Shown here piece after piece: positions 12,201-24,312 of a DNA stretch of 64,000 nucleotides. The notes under the pieces are model-generated. The model worked only from the letters and a program-made list of their open reading frames with translations, was not told the DNA's origin and made no database searches. A program made the translations under genes and the position numbers. How positions within the stretch are numbered: the stretch's first letter is position 1; each line of letters begins with the position of its first letter. Origin of the DNA: Cladobotryum mycophilum (taxonomy: Eukaryota; Ascomycota; Sordariomycetes; Hypocreales; Hypocreaceae); contig JAVFKD010000016.1 in assembly GCA_036429605.1 (NCBI GenBank), positions 2,356,001 through 2,420,000 of the forward strand, given 5' to 3'.

Positions 12201-12570
12201 TGTTTTCTGTCGTATTTTCTCCCCCAACGATTCATGTGCATGGCCAATGTCTTATTTCTCCTGACCGTAATTTGCATCCCCCTGGCCCGACCTTGTCTGT
12301 GGCTGTGCTGTTTCAATTTAGGTTTCAATGTTCAAAAACCATACATGGAGGTGGACAGTTTCATGAGTGGAATTTCAGATGATACCTTCCCAATAATGCC
12401 TGGTATAATGAGGCAAAGTTAAACGTCGAATTTTTGATAGTCATGATGATAACTAATACATGAATGACTTTCTTTGTATGAAAGGAGTAATAAGGGATAG
12501 GTCAGTAAATGTGACCAAAAAGTGGAGATCTTTTAGAACCAATAAAACATAGATTAGTAAAAAATGTGAT
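9250..12570. other. Long CRZ1 5' flank and AOX 3' flank, no gene found
   Basis: These 3.3 kb lie between the CRZ1 start and the AOX stop. Nearest CRZ1, at 9412-9627 on the minus strand, is a 71-codon Ser/Pro-rich frame that would be an upstream ORF if the CRZ1 leader extends this far. From about 9880 to 10500 there are many TACCTA, AGTACTT and GTACTTG variants. A GAC/GAT-rich simple repeat sits at about 11203-11236. Frames on the plus strand between 11480 and 12380 look non-coding, being rich in Cys/Phe/Leu without domains. I support no gene here. Confidence 0.55.
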
Positions 12571-13780
12571 TTAGATCACGTCCGACCGCTCGTATCCTTC
12601 TGCCTTAAGGGCTGGCTTAGGCACCTCCCTATCCTTGAACTTGCTGACGAATGGATTGGGGTCATCTCTCTGGTTGAGGTTGCCCAAGGTGTGGTTGACA
12701 CCTCTATGACTGGCTTCATCAGCTCGGATGTAGAGGATTAAATCCTTCATCGTACGGTGGCCTTCGGGCATCTTCCAATACTGCAGCAATAGCGGTCAGT
12801 AAACATGTTCTGCATCTCCTATCAATAACATCTTATGCGCTGGACGAACCTGAACCGCAATATCTGGAATCCGGAAATCTGGATCTGTCCACTTGGGTAA
12901 ATGGCCTTGTTCAATTTCACGGATGGCTCTGGTATAGGTATGGACGGCTTCTTCTTCCAGATAGCCGACGAATCGATGCACTATCTTGGGATAAATGAGA
13001 TAGGCGATGAAGAGACTGTTGAAAAAGACGCCCTGCGCACCGATGATCATCAACTTCATGAACCGGCCAGGCTCACACATGGTCATGAAGGTCAATAAAT
13101 GCATCCTCTCGTTGTAGCTCTCTTCAAGAAGAGTTTCGATCCAGCCATTGTCACGCTTCATGCGTCGCAGGCTGTCGAGATGACGCAGCATGCCGCCAAC
13201 CATTCCTGGTACACCAGCAATGCTTTCCAAAAACACGAACCTCACGAGCTGTGATGGAGTTTGTCAGAAAATACCTTCCAGCATGTTTTCTTTTGACGAT
13301 ATGTATATATAAACTAACCCATTGGCTTTCTGTCAGAGGCTTCTCGGCCTCAATTGATGTTGTTGGATTCTTCTTGTCAACCTGCTGATCCCTTCCCATG
13401 CCTGTGACCTTGTCCATCCAATAGCGGGCGAAACGAACAATCTTCCAGGCAGCCCAGTCGCCGAATCCACGCGGCTTCCGGTGGGAGGGGACTACAGCCC
13501 AGAGCTCGTCCTCGGTGTATCCAGGATGAGGCCATGCCGCTGGTGTTGTTGTGATGCGCGGTGTATCCTTGGCTGGGAAGAAATCTCGAAGCCGAACGAT
13601 GGATGTGGTTGAGAAAGACCGAGAGGTTTGGGGAGGTGGGTGGTGTTCGGATCTGCCGGTGCAACTGAGTCTAGCACCAGCAAGTGTAAGAGAACGTTGA
13701 TTGCTGAGTACTACCACCTTGGCAAGCCGTGCTGCTTGCCTTGTGGTTCGAAGTTGATAACATCGGGCGGTGGAGAGCAT
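12571..13780 (-). CDS. Mitochondrial alternative oxidase
   Basis: This is the ubiquinol oxidase of the mitochondrial inner membrane. It passes electrons from ubiquinol directly to oxygen, bypassing complexes III and IV, so respiration continues under cyanide-type inhibition or oxidative stress. Exons 13319-13780, 12850-13248 and 12571-12780 (introns of 70 and 69 bp) give 356 aa, the usual length. The N-terminus is basic and Ser/Arg-rich, as expected of a mitochondrial presequence. The di-iron ligands are visible: E162 in FLESIAGVPGM, E201-x-x-H204 in NERMH, a Glu of the LEEEAVH block (252-254), and E309-x-x-H312 in RADEASH. The 2.5-kb upstream gap shared with HCR1 may hold control elements. 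The gene symbol differs between species (aox1/aod-1), so none is given. Confidence 0.96.
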
Positions 13781-16316
13781 TGAAAGAAGCTAATAATGTG
13801 TATAGGGTTGGTGAAGAAGCTTGTTTGATCAATCAGATATGTGTGGCTTGTGGGATATATACGAGTCGATACAAGACTTAATGAGGATACTTTGGTAGGG
13901 TGATGTTATATATGTATAACGCTCCGTCTTATAACAGAAATTAAGAACTGAGGTTTGGATAGGCTATGCCGGGAGAGACCTTTTTTCTTCTTGGTCTGTG
14001 GAGAAACAAGCAGCTCCTTCATTCTGATCATCCTCCGCCTAGAAAATGATGTGGAATCTATGGATGTTCCGACATCCGCTGCTTCATTTCCTCAGGCTCC
14101 TCAGCTACTGCAATGTGACGAAATTGGGTAATGCTTAGGTTCAATTCTTGAGCACTGGCTGGCCAAGTATCCAAAATTGATGGGTCATCTGCAGGGCGTA
14201 CAGAGCGTTGCCCAGCTTATTGGCAATAACCAGCGCCGGATTGGGTCGGGATCTCTCGGGGAATGATAAGAAGCAGCCACAGAGCTTTCCGACTCATTTT
14301 CGACCTCATTGCACACGAGGTTGGGATAATAATGATTACAGTACTATGTACTTCACAGTCTAATAATAAATAAACATAAGACATTGAATTTTGCATAATT
14401 AGCATTCATTAACTGTACATCTTGTTCTTGTTATTGTTTGATGCTTCAGCCTCTCTTGAAAACATTGATGTCAGACGAATACTTAGTTTTATAAACGTAG
14501 CACAAAGCATTTATGTCTTTTCATGTGTAGCATAAGTTAGTAGGCTTTAAATCTAAAGCCCCCATTTCATAGTTTCTTGCTTAATTACGAGATAGTTCAT
14601 TATATCGGTACTTGTACAGAAATATCCGTGGATGAATAGGTAGTTCGACAGTCCGCATTCAGCCTCCGCCACGGTACGGGCACGCAAAAGTCTCATGTGC
14701 GGAGGTCCTCGGAAACGACGGGCCAAAATTCTTTGCTCACTCATATGCTATTCCCGCCAAGTTCTACATTGAATGCAAATACACCGACTTGTCAAACAAG
14801 TAACAACGTGCTATGAGTCACTTGAAATACCGGTTTCTACCGAGCGCCGTGCTTTTAGGTGATCACTCTCTCTTGGCCTTCAGGAGTAGCAAAATATCGT
14901 TCTAATCCTCAACTGGCCTGGTGATCCGAATCAGGGGTACATGATTTGGACTCGAAAACTTGGTCTTCACTGTCGTGTACTTTTTAAAAGATTTTCTGAT
15001 TATTATAATCCTAGACGAGTCCTAGCTTTTAATCATGCGGACTCTTGCTTTATCCGCCAATGGGCGCCTGCAACCTGATATCCTATCATCTTCAATGCGT
15101 CGCCCCAATTATCTCTTAAATGGGAGGTATACGAAAATGATCAACCTTTACCCCCTTCTTCATGAATCCGCAGTAGAAATTGGTAGGGCCGTGGTTCCGC
15201 ACCCGGTGGAACCGCCTGAGGGAGTCTGAACGGAACCACAAATTAGTACAGTTCCCAGAACGATTCCCACCCGTTTCCAAGGTCCCACACAGTAGGTAGG
15301 TTTTAGCTGGTGCCAAAGAGTGCTGGGTTCTAATAACTGTAATAGCTACTGTAGCCTCTATAAGGCAAGAACACTCTGAGTCTTTCAAATCAAAACGTGC
15401 AAATGGTCTAGTAGTATAGATTAGATAATAAATTAACAAATTATTTAAAAGTGTTTGTGTTTAATTCTCTATGACATCTAATTGTTTATCGAGAAATCAG
15501 TAAAAGATTTAAATAGGTAATGTCCCAATATCATAGATCCTTGTTAAGTGCTACCTAGACATTGGGTTTTGGCTTATTTTTAGGTGATTGGGACTGTTCC
15601 AGGGGCTATACTAATATGTTACAGTGACAAAGTCCCAAGGAGGTCCTGTGGAGGTACCACCATTTTACACAACTTGACTTAGTACCTACCTAGTACCTAC
15701 GAATGCCTATTCCCTCGCAGCTAGTACAATGACGTATTAGCATGGCGGGGTCTTTGATCTGTCTGCTCACGACAAAGGAGCTGAACATTCGTGTTTATGA
15801 GTGCTTTAAGTATTTGGTTCTACCGCTCTGAGTCTACTTCGGAGATTCAATTTTGAATACCTACCTACCTGAGTAATAGTCATAAAATATCCATACTAAA
15901 CAAAAGAGTTGTTCGCATACAAATGTTATCAATGCACGCGTATTTGCCTTTTAGAATTGGTAATTATGGACGTATGTCCTCTGAAAAGCCTAATCGATTC
16001 GTATTACCTTTCAATGTCGCTATATCACTTGAGGCTATCCTTCCATTTCTCGAGTCGGTAACCTGCCAGGCTAATTCGGTAAGAAAAGGCTGAGGTGTGT
16101 TCGTCTAGTTTAATGTGCCTGACTGGTGGCCGGACACCAAAAGTTTTCAACCCCTCCACCCCTCCATTTCGACCACAAACTGAGAAAAAAACGGTCTGCA
16201 CTTCTTTCACGTTTCTTTATCTTGCCCGAAACATCACCCCGGATTATTCAGACATTATCCCACATCAACCAGCTGCGCGCCGAATTCACCTCTACCCAAT
16301 CTCCATATTCGAAAAA
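13781..16316. other. Divergent AOX/HCR1 intergenic region
   Basis: These 2.5 kb separate the AOX start from the HCR1 start, so the region holds both promoters. I see no coding frame with domain content. It contains AT-rich stretches (about 15420-15540) and a cluster of TACCTA repeats with AGTACC spacers at 15670-15710 and 15860-15875. A short frame at 14553-14744 (minus) is not credible as a gene. Confidence 0.6.
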
Positions 16317-17327
16317 ATGCCGCCTAAGGAATGGGGTAGGTATTATATCTGTTGCTCCGTTAGCTGAGCTAACCATAATTTGCGGTTAGACGAAGAGGAG
16401 GAGAGTAACGTCAACTCTGCCCCCCAGCCTCTCCCCTCTTGGTGCTGTACGCAGACGGCAGTTTGAGGACGAAGAAGATGACGAGGACGTAAGTAGACTC
16501 AAAACTGTATCTAGTTACCGGGCTCAATACCCTTACTTACTTTATTCTACAGGTGCTTGACTCCTGGGATGCCGCCGAAGATTCCGAGGTGGAGCGAGAG
16601 AAAACTCGCAAGGCTGCTGAGGCAAAGGAGAAAGCCGATGCAGCCGCCGCCGCAAATAAGAAGTCTAAAACACAACGAATCGCCGAACATCAGGCGGAGC
16701 GAAAACGTCTGGCCGCCGAGGACGATGAGTCTGACGAAGACGAGACGGAGGCTGAGCGTCGTGAGAGGCTCCGTCTTACGGAGAAGGAATCCGACCTCAA
16801 GCACGCAGAAGATCTCTTTGGTGAGATTGGTATCAGCTCTGGTCGCTCTGCCAATACTCCTGCCACCACAATCGCTATTGACCCCAAGGATCCTGGTAAC
16901 ACCGTCAACCTTGCGACACTCCCAGTCTTCAGCCCCCAGACGAAAGCACAATTCGAGAGGATGCGCGGCGCTATCTCTCCTCTTATTACTGCTAATTCCA
17001 AGAAGGCACACTACGGCATTTTCCTTGAGGAGTTTGTCCGGGAACTTGTCAAAGACATGTCCAGTGACCAGATCAAAAAGATCGCTAGCGCTCTCACTCG
17101 TGCCAGTAATGAGAAGATGAAGGAAGAAAAGACTACTGGCGGCAAGAAGACCAAGGCCGCAAAGACAAAGACCTCTCTTGTCGCTAACCGTCCCAACGCC
17201 ACCGCCGATGTGTCAACTTACGACGAAGAGATCTTTGGAGAGTAAGTTACGACTCAACGGCTTCTTCTAGTTGTTTGGTACCGGTTTCAATTGCGCTAAC
17301 ATGATCTCCAGCGATGACTTTATGTGA
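16317..17327 (+). CDS. HCR1: Eukaryotic translation initiation factor 3 subunit J (Hcr1)
   Basis: eIF3j/Hcr1 binds the 40S decoding centre and assists eIF3 in initiation, ribosome recycling and termination. Exons are 16317-16335, 16390-16488, 16553-17241 and 17312-17327. The first gives MPPKEW followed by an acidic DEEEE stretch across intron 1; the last supplies the conserved C-terminus ending DDDFM. In between lie VLDSWDAAEDSEVER, a Lys/Ala/Glu coiled region and the conserved domain with THRA-type helices; the total is about 274 aa. Exon 2 is not in one frame. The acidic start and RRRQFEDEEDDED lie in different frames, and the summed exon length leaves one base over. Two C residues missing from runs 16420-16425 and 16433-16436 would give a smooth APPASPPLGAVRRR. 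I therefore suspect sequencing error, with an alternative exon-2 acceptor as the other reading. Confidence 0.88.
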
Positions 17328-18087
17328 AATGGCCCATGAAGGCTGGCGAGTATCCTTACTTGTCAACAAAGCGATAGTCTCTGTCTAGATACCCAGGCGC
17401 TTTCATTCCAGGCAGATCCCTTTTGATGACAGGGATTAGAATACAACTGTTATACCAACTGATGCTTACACCCTGGAGCTTCACTTTTGTTCGACCCATC
17501 CTTGCGAAGATAGACTGCCTGGAAGGGATTTGAAAATCTGAATGGACGGGGTCAAAGGAGAGAGAGAATCAGGGCTACGATGCAATAATATGATGGCAAG
17601 TGCGAATTTCTATAGATGGTTCATATCCCTGGGCATTTGCATTGTCCACGCAGCCGCTAATGCACATCTTTTTACAAAAAGAATCGTGTACTTTAGACCG
17701 CCGTGCCAAGCTTACCCGGCTTTGCCAGTAACGAATGATTTGGATTAAAAGAACACCTTATACATTCTAATTCTCTCGACGCATTCTAGCAGAGAGTGTC
17801 TTATTCATATAATCCTTGTGCTATAAAGCTAGGGTATCGTTTCATATCCACATCTTCACTCAGGAAGGGGCGAGATGGCATCATTGAAGAAATCACCATC
17901 ACCCCAAGTATATAAAGAGCAAAACAAAACCAACCTGATTCCCATGATTTGAACGCCATATAATATCGTGTTCCATGCTACCCGTTCCGTCATTATTGTA
18001 ATGATACAGTAACTCTAAGAAAGCCTCCGTGCTTTCATTGTGACACCAAGTCCAATAGAAGCCATCACCCGTATTTTGTTTTTCAGC
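17328..18087. other. Convergent 3' flanks of HCR1 and MDM31/32
   Basis: The two genes point towards each other, so these 760 bp should hold both 3' UTRs. I see no credible coding frame or structured RNA here. Confidence 0.6.
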
Positions 18088-20272
18088 TCACACCACACTG
18101 CCTGCCATGCCCATAAACAAAGCATGGATAGCTAAAGAAAGAGTCCAGAACCCGACCTTTTTAAACCGTCGGACTCGACTCTGCTGATCTTCGACATCCT
18201 TTGCGAAAGCCTCATATGTCTCGGCGGACGCATCATCTAAAAGGCCACAATCAAAAACAGTCCAGCTTCCGTCAAAGTCGCTTATAGGTTTGATGATGCG
18301 ACTGAAAATTGGAATGTAGGTTTTCTTTGCATTGATGTAAGCGACAATGGGGCGAACGAGGGCCTGGTTGACATAAGACATATCGGTGGTGAACAGAGGC
18401 ACAGCAGCCTTGACATCGTTGAGATGGATGCGGAAATCCATGATAAGACAGCGGGGGTCCTCTTCTGAGCCAATATGATCCTCTCGGGACCCCCTGTCCT
18501 CGGAGAAGCTGTCAGGGCGGGGTGCTTTGGGCAAGAATCGGTAGCGGTTCGACATGACAGTATCCTCTAGCTGGTCGTAAAAGTCTGTCATGACCTTGGC
18601 AATGCTTTCGTCCGCATCAACCGGAAACATAACATCCGCTACTATATCAACGTTACCCTCGTATATCCATGCAAATGGCCCTTCCACGCCACTATTGAGG
18701 TGATCAATTTTCAAGCCGTCAATCCTTAGTCTGTTAAATTTCTTCCAGGCCTTTGACTCTCCCAATCCCATCATGACACCTTGGTAATGACTTGAGACAG
18801 TACCATGGACTTGTCTAGGATGAATTGTGAAGAGAGAGCCATCAAAGGAGCCGGACATATGGCTGGCGGCCAGGAAGTCATAGAAGAGCCACTGTTTTCG
18901 AAGTCGTGGCAGTTCACAAGAGTATATGCTGACTGAAAATGGACGAAAGCCATCGGGTTGATGCACAGTTAAAAGGAGATCCTCCAGCTTGAAAGACTCA
19001 ATTTCAAAATCGCCTGGCTGGTACTGATGGCGGTAGGAAAATGGGTCAATCCGCTCCTTAGGCCATCTAACTGACGTGCGGTCAATAATTCCCCTAACAC
19101 CGTTTACTTCCACGTCTTTGAGCAAACCCTTTCCGTTCCACCAATTGAGAAAAGACAAGGTGACGTTGACGTTTGCGATGGTGACATCAAACTGGGTATA
19201 GTTTCCATCATCTTCTGTGTCGACATTAACATGCTGGATTTGTCGCCCGGCGGCGGCGGCGGCAGCTACGGCGGCAGCATCAGATGATCCTTTACTGACG
19301 GATTCGACTTGTCCGGGCCTTCGCGAAATGAACACATTATGGAAAGCTATAACCCCATTCTTCCACTTGGGAACAATGGCGGATTCAAAGACAACGGTAA
19401 CCCCAGCTGATTGTGTCAGATAATCGCCAATCCATCTGGCAAGAGTTTCTGGGCTTCTATTAGCGTACTGCGCGAGAGGGTTCTACCAACCAGCATGACG
19501 ACATACCCTGAGCGAAAACAGTATTGATGGAAAAGATGATTAGGGAAAAGAAGGTTGTTGTGCCAACGAAGATCCATAGGATATGACCAAACATAAACCA
19601 AGAAACGAAGGCACCCCATTCATCTATATTCCATGGGCGCATGTCCCTGATGGAAATCCACTTGAATCTGACCCTGAGTCTTTCCCAAGCACCATTTGCT
19701 GCTGCAAGAAGCTCCTCTTTTGTGGGACGATGCGGCATCATTGGAAGATTCAAGTATTTTGACATTGATGATGTTATTGATTCCTGCTCTTTCTCCAATG
19801 AGCCATCTTCTCTACCAGTGTCGCTATCTTTAGAGGAGGGAAAACCTGGACCATGACCATCTCTTTTCTGCCGAGCTTCATGTTGTTGCAAATCATTTAT
19901 TCTCTCACGCCCATTGCTGCTGTAAAGTCTGCATTGTACCAGGCATGGCGCTGTATATAAAGCATTGGCGGGGTTGCGAAATCCGTTTAAGAAATCTAGC
20001 CGTAAGGATTGTGTAAGAGACCCATAGCTAAGCGCCCGCACGTTATTGAGCCATATTGAAGCCACTTGGTGATGAGGAGCTAGCCAAGGTTTCGGTTGGG
20101 AACTTGAAAACTGTCGGATGCTTAATGGTGATGTGGAATTAAAAGAAGACGGCAATGGTCGACTTTGAAAAAAGGCGATTGACGTAGTTGCATGTTGGAA
20201 GAGTGGTAATGGTTGACGACTAAGCGTCAGAAGGCGGCGTCCAGTCAGCCATGGTGGGATGCCCTTAGACAT
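18088..20272 (-). CDS. Mitochondrial inner-membrane protein of the Mdm31/Mdm32 family
   Basis: Mdm31 and Mdm32 are mitochondrial inner-membrane proteins needed for normal mitochondrial shape, distribution and nucleoid maintenance, and linked to cardiolipin homeostasis. Exons 19507-20272 and 18088-19448, joined over a 58-bp GTATGT...CAG intron, give 708 aa. The N-terminus is Arg/Ser-rich and lacks acidic residues, like a matrix-targeting presequence. The family signature is the block RPWNIDEWGAFVSWFMFG followed by a hydrophobic span (about residues 225-250) ending NTVFAQE. The intermembrane-space domain follows, with EVNGVRGIIDRTSVRWP and SYVNQALVRPIVAYIN. A second hydrophobic span lies at the C-terminus. 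Which of the two paralogues this is cannot be decided here. The start is 397 bp from the divergent PNO1 start, so the two probably share a promoter region. Confidence 0.9.
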
Positions 20273-20669
20273 TATCGCAGTTCATGGCGAACAGGAATAA
20301 GAGGGCAGGCAGGGCGCCAGAACAGTATTTTTGAGGTGATTCTTTCAATCTGTGATGGAGCTGGGAATGCGAATATCCTCCAATTCATCCGCAAGCTGCA
20401 TAAAAGTCAACCTTGACGCGCTAGTACAACCGCCGAGAGTAGGTGGGGACAGACCAATCGATAAGCCCCGATAGCCATCCACAAATTTTTGAACATGGCT
20501 CCCGAAACCCATGAGAACCGCATGTGCGATCTTCCTTACAATCATACAACAAGCGTCAAAGAGTTTTCATTCCAACATTCAAGGCCTCTATTGCGCTATA
20601 CAACCGCGGGTGCAAGTTCACAAGAGATATACTCCTACGAGTCCGACGAACTTTTCCAAACTCTCCAAC
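20273..20669. promoter_or_regulatory. Shared divergent promoter region, MDM31/32 and PNO1
   Basis: This 397-bp gap separates two starts pointing away from each other, so it must contain both promoters and both 5' leaders. No specific element stands out to me. Confidence 0.5.
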
Positions 20670-21558
20670 ATGCCCGCACCCACAGCATTGAGAAAAACTG
20701 AAGACACCCCACTTGCGACCGATTTGTCTCTGCCTTCCCAAGGTAATTCTCTGCCACGCCTGCATTTACCTCTGTGTGCGTAATTAACAATGAATGCAGA
20801 AAATGGGGATGGGTTTCTTTTAGATGCGACGGACGCGGAAACAGCAGATGCTGAATTTGTGACTCCCGAAAATGAAGATGGCGAGGATAATATGGCGATC
20901 GACGAAGAAGGAAGACCTCGCTTTGGTCCTTCCAAAGACCTTGTAAGTCAAAACAGGATGGGGATAACTTCTTTCTCTACTTGTTCTTACATTCAGCTAG
21001 GACCTTGTAACTAGAGTGGAAACTCGAAAAATCCCAATCCCACCTCATCGGATGACACCTCTAAAACAAGCGTGGCCTTCTATATACCCTCCCCTTGTCG
21101 AGCATTTGAAGCTGCAGTGCCGTATGAATATTAAGCGCAAGACGGTCGAACTAAGGACATCAAAACACACGGCAGATTCGGGAGCTCTACAAAAGGGGGA
21201 AGATTTTGTCAAAGCCTTCACCTTGGGATTCGATGTTGACGATGCAATTGCTCTGTTGCGACTCGACGATCTCTATATCGAGACCTTTGAGATAAAGGAC
21301 GTCAAGACGGTCCACGGTGACAGCCAAAGCCGTGCTATTGGTAGAATTGCAGGTCATCAGGGTAAGACAAAATTCGCGATTGAGAATGCCAGTCGGACAA
21401 GAATCGTTCTAGCCGACTCAAAGATTCACATTCTTGGAGGATTCAAGAACATTCATATGGCTCGGGAATCAGTGGTCAGCCTGATCCTTGGCAAGCCTCC
21501 GGGCAAGGTCTACGGAAACCTAAGAACCGTAGCCGCAAGAATGAAGGAGCGATTCTAG
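20670..21558 (+). CDS. PNO1: KH-domain pre-rRNA processing factor Pno1 (Dim2)
   Basis: Pno1/Dim2 is an essential nucleolar and cytoplasmic assembly factor of the small ribosomal subunit. It binds the 3' end of 18S pre-rRNA, and works with the dimethylase Dim1 and the Nob1 nuclease. Exons 20670-20742, 20800-20942 and 21001-21558 (introns 57 and 58 bp) yield 257 aa, close to the 274 aa of yeast. The acidic N-terminal part (LLDATDAETADAEF) precedes the conserved core KIPIPPHRMTPLKQAWP. The degenerate first KH region follows, then the RNA-binding KH domain with the sequence SRAIGRIAGHQGKTKFAIEN and the C-terminal GKPPGKVYGNLRTVAARM. For intron 2, the acceptor at CTAG (20999-21000) is chosen because the upstream CAG would lead to a stop codon. 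Confidence 0.95.
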
Positions 21559-22771
21559 GCCAGGTTCAGCAAGCGTTTATTGTTCATTCGGCGTTTCGGG
21601 TGGCTTATGGGTTTCTAAAATGATGAGATAGTCATGATAAACTACAATCAATTGCTTTATTACGCAGCTAAGCCTGAGAGATATAAGCGCGTATGTCCGA
21701 AAGGAATTAATATTACCAAACCGACAAGATAAGGAATATCTAGGTATATCAGATAATTCGCATCTGTAATTGGTCTACCGTACCATTTTTCAAATAGGAT
21801 AAAATTTTTAGATATTCTGGATTTCGGTTTATCCAAGGTAAGACATGAGTCAACTTGACATCGGTTTGAATTCTTCACCAAGCTAGCCTAGCATCTATTG
21901 GATGAACTGACATACTTGGTGTGGTATTGCGACATCGCATATGAGCAAGGCAAAATGCGAAAGAAAATTGAGCACCGTTGACATATCGTATTCTATATAC
22001 ACAGGTTTGTACCAAGTCCTATACCATGATGATGACGAACCACATGGGTCCGAAAGCGGCCAGGATAGGTCACATCATGGAGGTGTTTTCGGCGTGATAC
22101 ATCTGACGAAGATATGAATATGGATCTTATTTTTTTGCGGAATGCCAAGATGGGGGTAAAATAGCAGTGTACCCTAATCCGCTCATTGATATACCTGCAA
22201 ATGTTGTAGTGCGCTAACTCGTAAAGGCTCTTATGCAAGCTCTCTCCTCTTTGCAGCTATCATGCCCCACCTGATCGCCCTTGCACCCCCTCTATCTCCT
22301 CATGAACAAGCTCCTCAACAAAACAAAAACAACACCATCTCCTTCTTCCTTCTCACGGATAATTTTTTACCTCAAAACAAGCTCGAGAATCAGCATCAAC
22401 TCCCCTCTGTATAGGTACGTGAAAGTCAAGACACTTTGTCGTCATCCAGATCTTCCGCTTGTGTACGCATCTTATACAAACCTCGATCTCCTCATTACCC
22501 CACCATGACGACGAAAGACCTGGAAGCAACGCATCAACGCTGGTTGAGGCATATTCCCGGCATCCTTTCCCCCTTCATATGAGCTATTTTTTTTATCGTT
22601 AATAAAGTATCTTTGGAGAATTGAACGAGTACTGGGTGTCGCTCCGTCCTTTTCAAGCTCCAAAGTTTACCACACTCCTAGTTCTCTGCTTGTCTTGTCT
22701 CGTCAAAAAACGTTGCTGACACCACCGACGACCATCAGAACCTAAACAATCCTATTTCAACGCCTTTGAAA
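21559..22771. promoter_or_regulatory. PNO1 3' flank and enolase promoter region
   Basis: These 1.2 kb contain the PNO1 3' flank and the promoter and leader of a gene expected to be highly expressed. From about 22240 to 22770 the plus strand is pyrimidine-rich (CTTCCTTCTC, CTCCTC, GTCTTGTCTCGTC), which is common upstream of strong fungal housekeeping genes. I see no coding frame worth calling. Confidence 0.5.
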
Positions 22772-24312
22772 ATGGCTATTACCAAGGTTCACGCTCGCTC
22801 CGTCTACGACTCTCGCGGCAACCCCACTGTGGAGGTTGATGTCGTTACTGAGACTGGATTGCATCGAGCTATCGTTCCTTCCGGAGCTTCTACCGGTTCG
22901 TCCCGATACTGTCCTTTTTACACAGGTCAATCCAGAAATAACCAAGACTATAGGCCAGCATGAGGCCGTTGAGCTTCGAGATGGCGACAAGACCAAGTGG
23001 GCTGGCAAGGGTGTCACCAAGGCTGTTGAGAACGTCAACGCCATCATCGGCCCCGCTCTGATCAAGGAGAATCCCGATGTCAAGGACCAGTCCAAGGTTG
23101 ATGAGTTCCTTAACAGCCTTGATGGTACCCCCAACAAGGGCAAGCTCGGTGCCAATGCCATCCTTGGAGTCAGCTTGGCCGTTGCTAAGGCCGGTGCTGC
23201 TGAGAAGGTGAGATCTGAAGCAAGCCCATGATTTTTGTAACTCCGCTAATTAGATTAGGGTGTTCCTCTGTACGCTCACATCTCCGACCTTGCTGGAACC
23301 AAGAAGCCTTACGTCCTCCCCGTTCCTTTCATGAACGTCCTGAATGGAGGGTAAGTATTAATCTAATTAGAGACGTTGTTTAAACACTTACTAATTGAGT
23401 CAAGTTCTCACGCTGGTGGCCGACTTGCCTTCCAGGAGTTCATGATTGTTCCTTCGTAAGTCTTGTTTTTTCGTCCCCCGCTATTTAGAGCATCATAACC
23501 TTCTAACATGCCACAGTGCTGCTCCTAGCTTCTCCGAGGCCTTGCGCCAGGGTGCTGAGGTCTACCAGAAGCTGAAGTCTCTGGCCAAGGAGAAGTACGG
23601 CCAGTCCGCTGGCAATGTTGGTGATGAGGGTGGTGTTGCTCCCGATATCCAGACTGCCGTTGAGGCCCTTGACCTCATCACCGATGCTATCGAACAGGCT
23701 GGGTACGCCGGCAAGATGAACATCGCCATGGATGTTGCTTCCAGCGAGTTCTACAAGGAGGACGCCAAGAAGTACGACCTTGACTTCAAGAACCCCGATA
23801 GTGACCCAACCAAGTGGATCACGTACGAGGAGCTTGCCGCTTTGTACTCCGACCTCGCCAAGAAGTACCCCATTGTCAGCATCGAGGATCCTTTTGCCGA
23901 GGACGACTGGGAGGCATGGAGCTATTTCTACAAGACCCAGGAGATCCAGATTGTCGGTGATGACTTGACCGTCACCAACCCCCTGCGTATCAAGAAGGCT
24001 ATCGAGCTCAAGGCTTGCAATGCCCTTCTCCTCAAGGTCAACCAGATCGGTACCCTGTCCGAGTCTATCCAGGCCGCCAAGGACTCTTATGCCGATGGCT
24101 GGGGCGTCATGGTCTCTCACCGATCTGGTGAGACCGAGGACGTCACCATTGCTGACATTGTCGTCGGTATCCGAGCTGGTGAGATCAAGACTGGTGCCCC
24201 TGCTCGATCTGAGCGTTTGGCCAAGCTCAACCAGATCCTTCGAATTGAGGAGGAACTCGGCGATCTGGCCATCTACGCCGGTGCTAATTTCCGCACTGCT
24301 GTCAACCTGTAA
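22772..24312 (+). CDS. Enolase (2-phosphoglycerate dehydratase)
   Basis: Enolase converts 2-phosphoglycerate to phosphoenolpyruvate in cytosolic glycolysis, with two Mg2+ ions. Exons 22772-22895, 22954-23207, 23259-23350, 23405-23455 and 23517-24312 give 438 aa, the standard length. The introns are 58, 51, 54 and 61 bp. Conserved blocks are MAITKVHARSVYDSRGNP at the start, the mobile-loop SGASTGQHEA (spliced across intron 1), SHAGGRLAFQEF, the metal ligands in IEDPFAEDDWEAW and GDDLTVTN, the signature LLLKVNQIGTLSESI with the catalytic Lys, and SHRSGETED. The fourth exon is only 51 nt. The codon choice is strongly biased towards C-ending codons, unlike the neighbouring genes, consistent with high expression. 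Confidence 0.98.

Noticed and set aside
11484..12382. Plus-strand frames of about 90-105 codons downstream of AOX
   Set aside because: Rich in Cys, Phe, Leu and stop-flanked, with no domain and no splice pattern.
15191..15215. Inverted repeat GGTTCC...GGAACC as a structured RNA or terminator
   Set aside because: Only a six-base stem is possible with a nine-base loop, and no gene ends here.
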